Source: Aliiglaciecola sp. 3_MG-2023
GTDB lineage: Bacteria; Pseudomonadota; Gammaproteobacteria; Enterobacterales; Alteromonadaceae
Length of the DNA stretch: 64,000 bases
Direction of reading: 5' to 3'
Assembly: GCF_030548205.1 (NCBI RefSeq)
Contig: NZ_JAUORV010000001.1
Coordinates: 248,001-312,000, forward strand
The notes beneath the pieces were generated by a model, which was not told the origin of the DNA, ran no database searches, and was given only the letters and a program-made list of their open reading frames with translations. Position 1 is the stretch's first letter. Each line of letters opens with the position of its first letter. Of this stretch, positions 57,103-64,000 are shown piece by piece. The position numbers were made by a program, and so were the translations under genes.

Positions 57103-59017
57103 CTTGTGTAAACGAAACCGACATATTTTTAAGGCTAGAGTAACAACCTGAATAATAAGGTTGCGGTGAAAGGTTTACCATATCTGATACTTTGGTCAGA
57201 GAAAAACACCACTCTTGTTCATAAACATTAGGCAATGGCATAAAATCGATATTTTGTGCTCCAGTAACAAAGTGATTTATCGCAAAACCCGCCGCTGTCC
57301 AATATGCGATTAAAGAGTTGCGACTGAATTCCACGTCGTTAATAACGTCTGAATCCCAAACTAATGTGACACAACCTAATGCACCAACCTCTAATAAGTT
57401 ATTGATTGCAGCGAAAACTTTAACAGGATCACTCTGTATAAGCCTAACCGGTAGGATAATAAGAAAACGCTCTTGTCTTTTCATTCCATTGATTATTGAA
57501 CCAAAAGATAGTGATTCAGCCGTACACTTAAAAGTATTTTCAGGATTCACATCACACAATTTTTCAGCAATATTTAAACCATCTAATTTATCAGAAATAT
57601 ATAAGAAGTCTCTGTCGGTACAAAGGGGTAAAAAAGAATTTCTCCACCAATGTTGACCTGCAAATTGATTGCTCTGAATTAATGACATTTCTTCTGAAAC
57701 AAAACTTTCCACAACTGATTCAGTGGGATAACAATTTAGTTCAAAGTTAGTATCACAATAGACTTCCGTGCGTGTAAGATGCTCTTTTTTATCTAAACAA
57801 GATAATCGTTTTCTTTCTGCCGCAATAGCACCTAAGTAAGCACTGGTAGTAGTTTGAATATTATGGTTTTTTTCAACCCAACGGCGTGCATTTAATCCTA
57901 GTTCCACACGTTTATTAGGTTGAGAAATTAGTTCATCCAATACCGCTGTTAATTTCTCTGAAAAGTCTTGATTATAATCAATTTTAATTGCGCAATTATC
58001 TGGTATTTCAGCAAACGGACCAATATTTACCACAATACATCCTAAACCTAATCCAAACGCACGAGTAAGGGTCCCGGAAGATTCCCCACCGCTGGGATAA
58101 CGTAAATTGACAATAAAATCAGAGGCTATCAAATATTTAAAGAAGTCTGCGTGACTAAGAAAACCTGTGACCAAAACATTACTTTGTAACCCAAACTCGG
58201 CGATGTCTTGATAAACATCATACTCGTGTTGCTTACATTGCCCAGCTAAAACATAAAGAAAATCTCGCCCCTGCTGTTTCAAAACACTCAAAGAAGCCAA
58301 AACGGCTCGAATTTGTTTAGCTTTTGCAATGAATCCCATTGAGGTTATTACGGGTTTATTACCAGGTAGTCCTAACTGCCCCCTGTAACTCATTTTCAGC
58401 TTAGTTTGATGATGTCTTATTTCAGGCGAAAGGTGGTGTGGAATAATGTGAACGTTTTTATGCCCTTCAGCTTTAATAAAGTTAGCTGAGTATTCAGAAT
58501 GAACAATGACACTTGATGCTGCGGAAATGATAGACCTGTTCATCATTAATTCATGGGGCATGTGTTTCCCCTTCCAGCCAAATTTAGACACTTGACTACC
58601 GATTATTTCGCCGGCACTGCCATACTGATTAAACATTGCGCGAGTGTAACTTTCCTCATCGCCAAGGCTTAAATTGGTCAAATCGATTAAGTAATGCAGA
58701 TTAAGATCGTGTACAACAACGATTCCAGGGCGTTTTAACAATATTTCGAGCATATAGCGAGTGTCAGGGTTATTCCCCACATGATAAAGATGCGGAACCA
58801 GTGCAAGTTGAAATTGTGCCGCCAAATACTCTTCTAATCTGATGATTACAACTGACTGTGGAATATCTACTGGTTTAGGTGCTGCGTTTTCGATAACGAC
58901 GCAAACACGAAGTTCTTGACTCAAGTAGGGTAACTGTTCCGCTAGGTAATCAGCGATGCCGTTCGGTTTAGGTGGTAACGGACAAAATATCACTAAATCA
59001 GGTACAACTAGCAACAT
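57086..59017 (-). CDS. GT4 glycosyltransferase with a C-terminal domain of unknown function
   Basis: A 643-residue protein. Residues about 8-410 are a GT-B glycosyltransferase: IFCPLPPKPNGIADYLAEQL, VVHDLNLHYLIDLTNLSLGD, TSMGFIAKAKQIRAVLASLS, and NLRYPSGGESSGTLTRAFGLG with Glu/Thr in the donor site. Residues 430-643 form an additional domain with WWRNSFLPLCTDRDFLYISD and RFLIILPVRLIQSDPVKVF; it has a methyltransferase-like strand pattern (ILPVR, VTLVWDSD, YWTAAGF) but no SAM motif that I can confirm. It overlaps the upstream unknown gene by 17 bp. Confidence 0.72.
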   Translation of the reverse strand: MLLVVPDLVIFCPLPPKPNGIADYLAEQLPYLSQELRVCVVIENAAPKPVDIPQSVVIIRLEEYLAAQFQLALVPHLYHVGNNPDTRYMLEILLKRPGIVVVHDLNLHYLIDLTNLSLGDEESYTRAMFNQYGSAGEIIGSQVSKFGWKGKHMPHELMMNRSIISAASSVIVHSEYSANFIKAEGHKNVHIIPHHLSPEIRHHQTKLKMSYRGQLGLPGNKPVITSMGFIAKAKQIRAVLASLSVLKQQGRDFLYVLAGQCKQHEYDVYQDIAEFGLQSNVLVTGFLSHADFFKYLIASDFIVNLRYPSGGESSGTLTRAFGLGLGCIVVNIGPFAEIPDNCAIKIDYNQDFSEKLTAVLDELISQPNKRVELGLNARRWVEKNHNIQTTTSAYLGAIAAERKRLSCLDKKEHLTRTEVYCDTNFELNCYPTESVVESFVSEEMSLIQSNQFAGQHWWRNSFLPLCTDRDFLYISDKLDGLNIAEKLCDVNPENTFKCTAESLSFGSIINGMKRQERFLIILPVRLIQSDPVKVFAAINNLLEVGALGCVTLVWDSDVINDVEFSRNSLIAYWTAAGFAINHFVTGAQNIDFMPLPNVYEQEWCFSLTKVSDMVNLSPQPYYSGCYSSLKNMSVSFTQGDSNA

Positions 59018-59018
59018 G

Positions 59019-59495
59019 CTATTTATCCGCTGATTGTTTTAACTGATCTTTAAGATAGTTGAATTCACGTTCCATCCGCTCTGTTTGAATTGATAACATC
59101 GCATCCATACGCTTTTCCACTTCTACTGCAAAATCACCCAAAATGTCAGTGAAACTGCTTTTAAGCTGAATGGCAGTTTGGGTTACGCGTTTGCCATTAA
59201 TAAACAAATGCACTTCCCGTGCTTCTGCAGAAAAAGGCAACATATTAAGCTCAATTGAAAACCCATGGCAACCATTACCAATGCCCGCAGCAACGAGATC
59301 TTCACGCAAGGTCGCTGCTTTTGTTTCAGCGATAACTTTATCACCTTGTTTCAACTCTACTTTACAAGGACTAGAAGGTTTTAAAGTGTTACAAGCCCAT
59401 CCCGAAACCGTGTCAGCAGATACTGCATCGATATGGTATTGAAGCCCACTGCGCCCCAATAGGCGTTTGACAACATTTTTTAGTTTTCGATTCAT
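59019..59495 (-). CDS. Small coiled-coil protein with a glycosyltransferase-associated beta domain
   Basis: A protein of about 158 residues. Residues 20-100 contain YHIDAVSADTVSGWACNT, then KVELKQGDKVIAETKAATLR, DLVAAGIGNGCHGFSIELN and REVHLFINGKRV, which matches a beta domain often seen beside glycosyltransferases (GWA...HGF pattern, inference). Residues 115-155 form a coiled coil (VEVEKRMDAMLSIQTERMER). I chose the ATG at 59495, which has AAGG nine bases upstream, over ATG 59513. It is 1 bp from the GT4 gene, so it may be a subunit or scaffold of that enzyme. Confidence 0.55.
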   Translation of the reverse strand: MNRKLKNVVKRLLGRSGLQYHIDAVSADTVSGWACNTLKPSSPCKVELKQGDKVIAETKAATLREDLVAAGIGNGCHGFSIELNMLPFSAEAREVHLFINGKRVTQTAIQLKSSFTDILGDFAVEVEKRMDAMLSIQTERMEREFNYLKDQLKQSADK

Positions 59496-59534
59496 CTCGA
59501 CAGCCCTTAACATCCGATTTTAAAGCGGCGAAGT

Positions 59535-60113
59535 TTACAATATTCGTAAGTTTCTTGCACCCATTAATGGTAGCTTTGCATAAATTGCGCTAGGCATTCT
59601 TATATCCAAATCTGATATATCCAAGTTATGTAGTAGTGCTGTAGTGGCATAGTTCATTTGACCACTACAACCCGCTTTCATATTAGCTCCATCACTATAT
59701 TCACCATCCCAGTTATATGTAGTTGAAGCCTCTAAAAATCGAGTTTCTTCTGGAATTATCATGGAATTTAAGGTAGAAATAGGATTCAATAGCAAAACCC
59801 TATTAATATTAAGTAAATTAGCAAACACTGATACTCCAAACCCTCCCATGGAACTACCATAGCCTAATCTAGTGGGGAAACACTTTATATCTAAACTTAT
59901 CTTCTTCAAGAACTTTGCAAAGACTTGCGAACGATACCAATTAGGTTTATTGATACAAGCAAACGATAGTACATTAACTCCTTTAGAACGAATGTACTCA
60001 AAGCCCCAGGGGCTAACAGCACCTCTTAGAGCATCGTCAAAACAGACCGATGTCCCCAGTTGCCCAAAAGTAATCACGACAGGCAAATTTATATCTATAA
60101 AGTCAAAACTCAT
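59535..60113 (-). CDS. Alpha/beta-hydrolase-like protein, possibly C-terminally truncated
   Basis: A 192-residue frame. RLGYGSSMGGFGVSVFANLL near residue 82 is a nucleophile-elbow (GxSxGG) of the alpha/beta-hydrolase type, with VLLLNPIST as the next strand. There is no His residue near the C-terminus to complete a triad, and the frame stops about 60 residues earlier than such domains usually end. The frame upstream stays open about 20 more codons (HGYEILDDVYMSFDF) without an ATG, so the start is uncertain. It sits between a damaged sulfotransferase gene and the coiled-coil gene. It may be a remnant. Confidence 0.5.
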   Translation of the reverse strand: MSFDFIDINLPVVITFGQLGTSVCFDDALRGAVSPWGFEYIRSKGVNVLSFACINKPNWYRSQVFAKFLKKISLDIKCFPTRLGYGSSMGGFGVSVFANLLNINRVLLLNPISTLNSMIIPEETRFLEASTTYNWDGEYSDGANMKAGCSGQMNYATTALLHNLDISDLDIRMPSAIYAKLPLMGARNLRIL

Positions 60114-60190
60114 ATAGACATCATCAAGAATTTCATAACCGTGTGACGGAATTTGATTTATTTTATATTCAATTAACTGAAAATGAGTTT

Positions 60191-60589
60191 TTAAATTATA
60201 GGTTCATAACCCAATTGCTCTTCAGGATTTCCAAATAGTTTTCGATATTCAGCTAAAACTTTATCTGTAAAATGCTCTTCCCAATCACTGGAAACACCGG
60301 TTGTAGAATGTTTTGGTAATACTTTCAAATTCCATAAACAATTTTCTTTGCAAGCTTCCAACCAATAAGGCTTTATATGGTCTTCAATTTCACAAAAATC
60401 TAATGCACTTTTTATTTCTCGCATCTGATGGTCACTTGATACATTCCAATCTTTTGGTTTTTTTCTACTTTCTGGATTTGCATTACGATCCCATAATTTA
60501 ATTTTTTCTTTTTTGTGCAATGTAGTTAAAACTTTTAAGAAAAAATTTGTTCCTGATTTATGGTGAGTACCAATTATTATCTTACTCAT
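60191..60589 (-). pseudogene. Sulfotransferase remnant with an internal deletion
   Basis: A 132-residue frame with a clear ribosome site (AGGAAGAG) and start ATG. The first residues KIIIGTHHKSGTNFFLKVL match the 5'-phosphosulfate loop of sulfotransferases, and the end (STTGVSSDWEEHFTDKVLAE, then FGNPEEQLGYEPI) matches the typical C-terminal tail of the same family. About half the normal length (250-300) is missing from the middle, including the 3'-phosphate motif. It may be a decayed gene; a genuinely short protein is less likely. Confidence 0.5.
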
Positions 60590-61418
60590 ATTCTCTTCCT
60601 ATAAATTGATATATCATTTCTATTTATTTCGATACTCTGCTTTTAGTAAGTTTTGTTCCATAAATTTAAATAAATAGGTACTCACACAGTGATTTTTAAA
60701 GTTTCCTGAAAGCCAACCAAAAGTTACAGCGTATCCAGAAGAAAAACATTGCAATAGTATTCGACATATTTCTCATTTGCGTTCAAAAAAAGCTTTTAAC
60801 ACAATAGTCATTAAAATACTGTTCTCCAGTCTCGCTGAGTTTTATATCTAGCTAAAAAATCAATATTTTGAACTGTATGCACTTTTCTTACATGAAATAA
60901 ATAGTTTAAAATACTAAATATAATTCCGATAAGGACATGTTTTATAAAGTTCATTTATTCATGGATAATTACAGTACACGATTGAGAATCTTTGACTCTA
61001 TCTGATACCAAATGATACACAAACTACTTTTTCAAACTTATAGCTACAAGCTTATTAGGTGAAATCCTTTGATATCTGAATCCCATAAGATCAAATCATA
61101 GACCTCATTATCCAATAAGTTGTTCACCTATTACTCAATAAACTAAGTCCGCCACCAAATGCTGTGAATAATATTTCCCCAAAGATACTAGCTTACTTCT
61201 AAAGCAAATTACGTACCTTCTTTATTTTTTCAAACCAGCTTTTCGCTAAAGCAAAAATTAGGAAGAGCCTAATTTTTGCGACTTTTAGCATGTGAAACAA
61301 TAGAAATGTTAAAATTTCACTTACCGTCTATTTTTCGGTTAAAATACTTGATTTCAAAAACCTAAGATTTAACGTTTACTACTAGTTTAATTATAATTCA
61401 CATGTGAGTGAATCTTTA
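60590..61418. other. 829-bp gene-free, AT-rich gap, possibly decayed DNA
   Basis: I see no convincing gene. The minus strand has a 51-codon open frame without a start (complement of 60620-60772, ending LLKAEYRNK) and a 30-codon ATG frame near 61203-61292 (MLKVAKIRLFLIFALAKSWF) with the basic, hydrophobic look of a glycosyltransferase tail. Both could be remnants of removed genes. A 12-bp inverted repeat (GCAAAAATTAGG / CCTAATTTTTGC, 61251-61279) lies inside the second frame. No transposase, tRNA or promoter was recognised. Confidence 0.45.
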
Positions 61419-63884
61419 TTACCCTCCAGCCGGAAGAAAGTCGAATCTATAACCAGCTAAAGGCATACTAGTACTTATAAACTCTTTCTTAACATTTGAT
61501 TCAATATAATCATGAAGCAAACTTAAAACTTCTCTGTTAGAGACCCTTTCAATAGCCTCCATGTTATATTTCGCATATTCGATGGCATCAAAATGAGATA
61601 ACGGAAACGGTTTGTTTATATAAGTGCGCCTTGGCAATACAAATAAACCGGTTACTTTTAAACCTAAGTCTCGCTCATTCACTTTTTTTATAGGAGAAAA
61701 ATTCAAATAATACTCATACAATTCATTAAGTTGAATGCTAGGTTCAATTAATATATATGTATTTCCTAAATATGAATAAGAAGTAAATTTAATGGTATTT
61801 GTGAACTGATCTGTAATATGTAGGGTTTTGAGCATTGTTTTACAAAAAGCTGCCTCGACCTTAATGACGATTAAACTCTTATCAACAACCATTTTGTCGA
61901 AAGTAAATACTAACTTTGCAGGCTCTGATGCCTTGGAAAAAAGTGCTGTTTTCCCTTTTATTTTTTCTGGTTCATGCCAGCCTGAATTGAAAACTTCATC
62001 TAATAAAGAGAAAGAAAGATAATGTTTATGCAAAGTATGAGTCCGCACACTATGATTCAAACAGCGCAAAGCTATATTGTATTCAGTGTCATTAGACTCA
62101 AAATCCGACAATTCTTGTAAAAACTTTTCCCTCCAAAAATTACCTTCAAGTAAAACCTGTTTAGAATGAAACGCAATATTTTCGTATTCTTTACCTAATT
62201 TTCTCTCACTCTTTAAAAACTCAGTTACTGTTGAGAACTCAAAATCCTTTACCAATGACTTAGGATTTAAGTTTTTCACATCAACAGGAAAGTCTTTTAT
62301 GCTGTTAGCTACTTTATTCCATGATCTAACATGTAAATTTGGATGAGGGTTTGGTGGATTAAATTTATCACCTTTGGCTTGATAACCATCAAAAAAATAA
62401 TTTGGATTAGAGTTATTATCCTTTTCTATTTCTAAGATACGTCCCTTTATTAGCTCTGCACCCTCGACCTTTTCGACATAATCTAAATCAACTCCCAAAA
62501 TATTTACTCGGCGATAGCCAAGATATATAGCCCATAGCAATGAATAGCTACCCGTTGTGACTTTATCCATATCAAACATAGAATACTCTTGTTCAACGAT
62601 ATCTTCTAAATAGGTAATGCAACTCTTGTCAACTAATTCTGGATACCAAGTTAAAAAACATTTTCTAAGAAAAAAGTGCTTAATACCATTTTCACTTTTT
62701 TCTAATATCAACCTTTTAATCTCATGCTTATGTGACTCAAGCACAACTGTATCCATACAACAATAATAAGTCGGATAAAGCCCTTTTTCATCCCAAAATC
62801 TATAAGCTGCATTCATTCCTATAGTATCAAACTCAAATATATCTTCGAATGGAGCATCGCGAAGTGAAGGGCCGTTGCCCAGGATGAAAATGACGTCGTT
62901 ATTTCTTTTAAATCTCATCCCATCTAAATTATGATATACACCTCTATGGTGGTAAATTTTCACACCTTCATCAATCGCATCCAAGTTACTACGAGAACTA
63001 ATTTTGTTTGTATCTATTGCCGACTCTTTCCAATTTCTAACGGATGCATTTGAAGAAATATCATTAGACATTCTATATATTTTCCCACTAAAACTTGGTG
63101 CATTATATCGACTTGCTAAAATAGAATAAATTGCTTGGGTTCTGTGACCGTAATAATCAAACAGCTTGCTCAACTCCTCGAAATCAATATTTCTCTTAGT
63201 GTTTTGTTTTAGCAACTGGTTTTTTTTACGTTGCATATCCTTATTAAGCTTTGCTTTGAATTTTTCATTGGGAACTTTAGGCCAAATCACAATTTCTTTA
63301 ACCTTTCCAAGCTCCGCTGCCTGATCGATTAGAGCTTGAAACTCTCCATGAACTTTATATCCGACCAAACATGAACATAAATGAGGTGCAAGTAATTCAT
63401 CTGAGGAAGCCTTTAATCTTTTTACTGCTTCGGGGTGCGTGAAATTAATATTATAGAAAGGCCAAGATTCCTTATCATCGTGATCAGGAATAAAAAAATC
63501 ATACTCTTCTATTAAACTAAATACACATTCTATGTCTTCTAGACAACTAAGACCAGCGTCCATCCAAAGTACTGAATCACCAGAACCTAAACCATCAGCC
63601 ATATTTTGTATTACAAAACTTTTGTAAGCTCGATGTTTAGGTTCTAAAAATTCATCAAATATAGAATTAACGGTCTCAGGAAAGTATCTTAACTCAACTT
63701 TGTCAATTGAATTTAAAATCTCTATATTCTTAGTGCTCAAGCCTAGCGGATAAACAATAATTCTCTCAAAAGTATTGAAGCTAGTCCTATGCAAACTTGC
63801 AATAAGATTTAAGCCTTGATTAAAGTATTTTTCATCAAATGCAGTAGCGATGACTCTATTATTAACTTTTTCTAACATAAACAT
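61419..63884 (-). CDS. Two-domain protein: GT8-like domain fused to a GT42/DUF115-like domain
   Basis: An 821-residue protein. Residues 8-130 begin RVIATAFDEKYFNQGLNLIASLH and continue to SGDSVLWMDAGLSCL, with a DAG in place of the DxD, like family 8 or DUF-type glycosyltransferases. Around residue 330 a second domain begins FILGNGPSLRDAPFEDIFEF and has NAAYRFWDEKG and VTTGSYSLLWAIYLGYRRVNILGVDL, the pattern of GT42 sialyltransferases and DUF115/MptE-like proteins. The last 200 residues are unassigned. Two ATG starts lie six bases apart after AGGA. It overlaps the partial gene to the right by about 23 bp. Confidence 0.72.
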   Translation of the reverse strand: MFMLEKVNNRVIATAFDEKYFNQGLNLIASLHRTSFNTFERIIVYPLGLSTKNIEILNSIDKVELRYFPETVNSIFDEFLEPKHRAYKSFVIQNMADGLGSGDSVLWMDAGLSCLEDIECVFSLIEEYDFFIPDHDDKESWPFYNINFTHPEAVKRLKASSDELLAPHLCSCLVGYKVHGEFQALIDQAAELGKVKEIVIWPKVPNEKFKAKLNKDMQRKKNQLLKQNTKRNIDFEELSKLFDYYGHRTQAIYSILASRYNAPSFSGKIYRMSNDISSNASVRNWKESAIDTNKISSRSNLDAIDEGVKIYHHRGVYHNLDGMRFKRNNDVIFILGNGPSLRDAPFEDIFEFDTIGMNAAYRFWDEKGLYPTYYCCMDTVVLESHKHEIKRLILEKSENGIKHFFLRKCFLTWYPELVDKSCITYLEDIVEQEYSMFDMDKVTTGSYSLLWAIYLGYRRVNILGVDLDYVEKVEGAELIKGRILEIEKDNNSNPNYFFDGYQAKGDKFNPPNPHPNLHVRSWNKVANSIKDFPVDVKNLNPKSLVKDFEFSTVTEFLKSERKLGKEYENIAFHSKQVLLEGNFWREKFLQELSDFESNDTEYNIALRCLNHSVRTHTLHKHYLSFSLLDEVFNSGWHEPEKIKGKTALFSKASEPAKLVFTFDKMVVDKSLIVIKVEAAFCKTMLKTLHITDQFTNTIKFTSYSYLGNTYILIEPSIQLNELYEYYLNFSPIKKVNERDLGLKVTGLFVLPRRTYINKPFPLSHFDAIEYAKYNMEAIERVSNREVLSLLHDYIESNVKKEFISTSMPLAGYRFDFLPAGG

Positions 63885-64000
63885 TTAGTCCTTGATATAC
63901 AGCTGACTCTAAATCTAGGGTCAATTTATCTTTTTTAATATTTTTGGTGACCTTGCGATCTTCTCCAGTAGCATAAAACTCAGCATATCTTTTCAACCAA
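63862..64000 (-). CDS. C-terminal fragment of an unknown gene of the glycan operon
   Basis: A minus-strand frame is open from the right edge to a TAA at 63862-63864, giving WLKRYAEFYATGEDRK and the end SAVYQGLNVYVRKS. It overlaps the start of the next gene by about 23 bp, the same type of overlap as elsewhere in this operon. The 45 residues carry no recognised motif, so the family cannot be named. Confidence 0.6.
   Translation of the reverse strand, partial: WLKRYAEFYATGEDRKVTKNIKKDKLTLDLESAVYQGLNVYVRKS

Noticed and set aside
60620-60772. 51-codon minus-strand open frame in the gene-free gap
   Set aside because: It has no start codon or ribosome site and is rich in Cys, Phe and Ser, as chance translations are; noted only as possible decayed DNA.
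61251-61279. 12-bp inverted repeat with a five-base loop
   Set aside because: No T-run follows on either strand and no attC-type or IS-end motif is present; it is too AT-rich to call.

Overview
The window looks like the chromosome of a marine gammaproteobacterium of the Alteromonadales (Paraglaciecola/Glaciecola/Alteromonas-like). The reasons are the hldE and glnE neighbourhood, an NAD-type isocitrate dehydrogenase, a syd-queF-ppnN block with a CsrB-type RNA beside it, a free-standing TcpQ-domain protein, DUF2789 and DUF3192 proteins, and a full exosortase A (XrtA/PEP-CTERM) exopolysaccharide locus. The genus is inferred from gene content, not computed.

1-18.4 kb is the XrtA exopolysaccharide locus. 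A tightly packed minus-strand operon runs from the polyprenyl-phosphate sugar transferase (start near 11.6 kb) through polysaccharide deacetylase, FemAB-like protein, glycosyltransferase, exosortase A fused to EpsI, glycosyltransferase, asparagine-synthase-like amidotransferase and two more glycosyltransferases. It leaves the left edge in the first codons of a phenylacetate-CoA-ligase-like gene. A divergent plus-strand operon encodes the export machinery: outer-membrane export lipoprotein, chain-length protein, tyrosine kinase and a beta-barrel protein. The ExeA-like ATPase lies opposite at 17.3-18.4 kb. The only clear sorting substrate, a PEP-CTERM protein at 41.6 kb, is about 30 kb away and has a good sigma-54 (-24/-12) promoter.

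18.5-45 kb is mostly core genome: MscS channel, hldE, hemolysin-III-like protein, GIY-YIG protein, DUF350 protein, glnE, TcpQ-domain protein, lpxL-type acyltransferase and a large soluble hybrid histidine kinase. Then comes an unannotated minus-strand RNA at about 31.77-32.13 kb with some twenty GGA motifs, a strong terminator and a GacA/UvrY-type box upstream, which I call CsrB. Next are a GNAT protein, DUF2789, two DUF3192 paralogues flanking syd/queF/ppnN, a five-unit REP (BIME-like) array touching the syd stop codon, an HDOD-like protein, isocitrate dehydrogenase, the PEP-CTERM protein, a ComEA-like protein, and galU-ugd (UDP-glucose and UDP-glucuronate supply).

45-64 kb is a second, strain-variable polysaccharide region, all on the minus strand. 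It holds at least seven glycosyltransferases (GT2, GT4, GT61, GT92-like), two sulfotransferases, a damaged sulfotransferase, a possibly shortened alpha/beta-hydrolase-like gene, three proteins of unknown type, and a fusion of a GT8-like domain with a GT42/DUF115-like domain. A sulfated, uronic-acid-containing surface glycan is a reasonable inference. About 830 bp without a gene at 60.6-61.4 kb, next to the broken genes, suggests recent gene loss there.

The likely logic is that galU/ugd feed sugar nucleotides to both glycan loci, XrtA links the first locus to sorted surface proteins, and sigma-54 and Csr control would tie matrix production to physiology. Coordinates of hand-found sites may be off by one or two bases.
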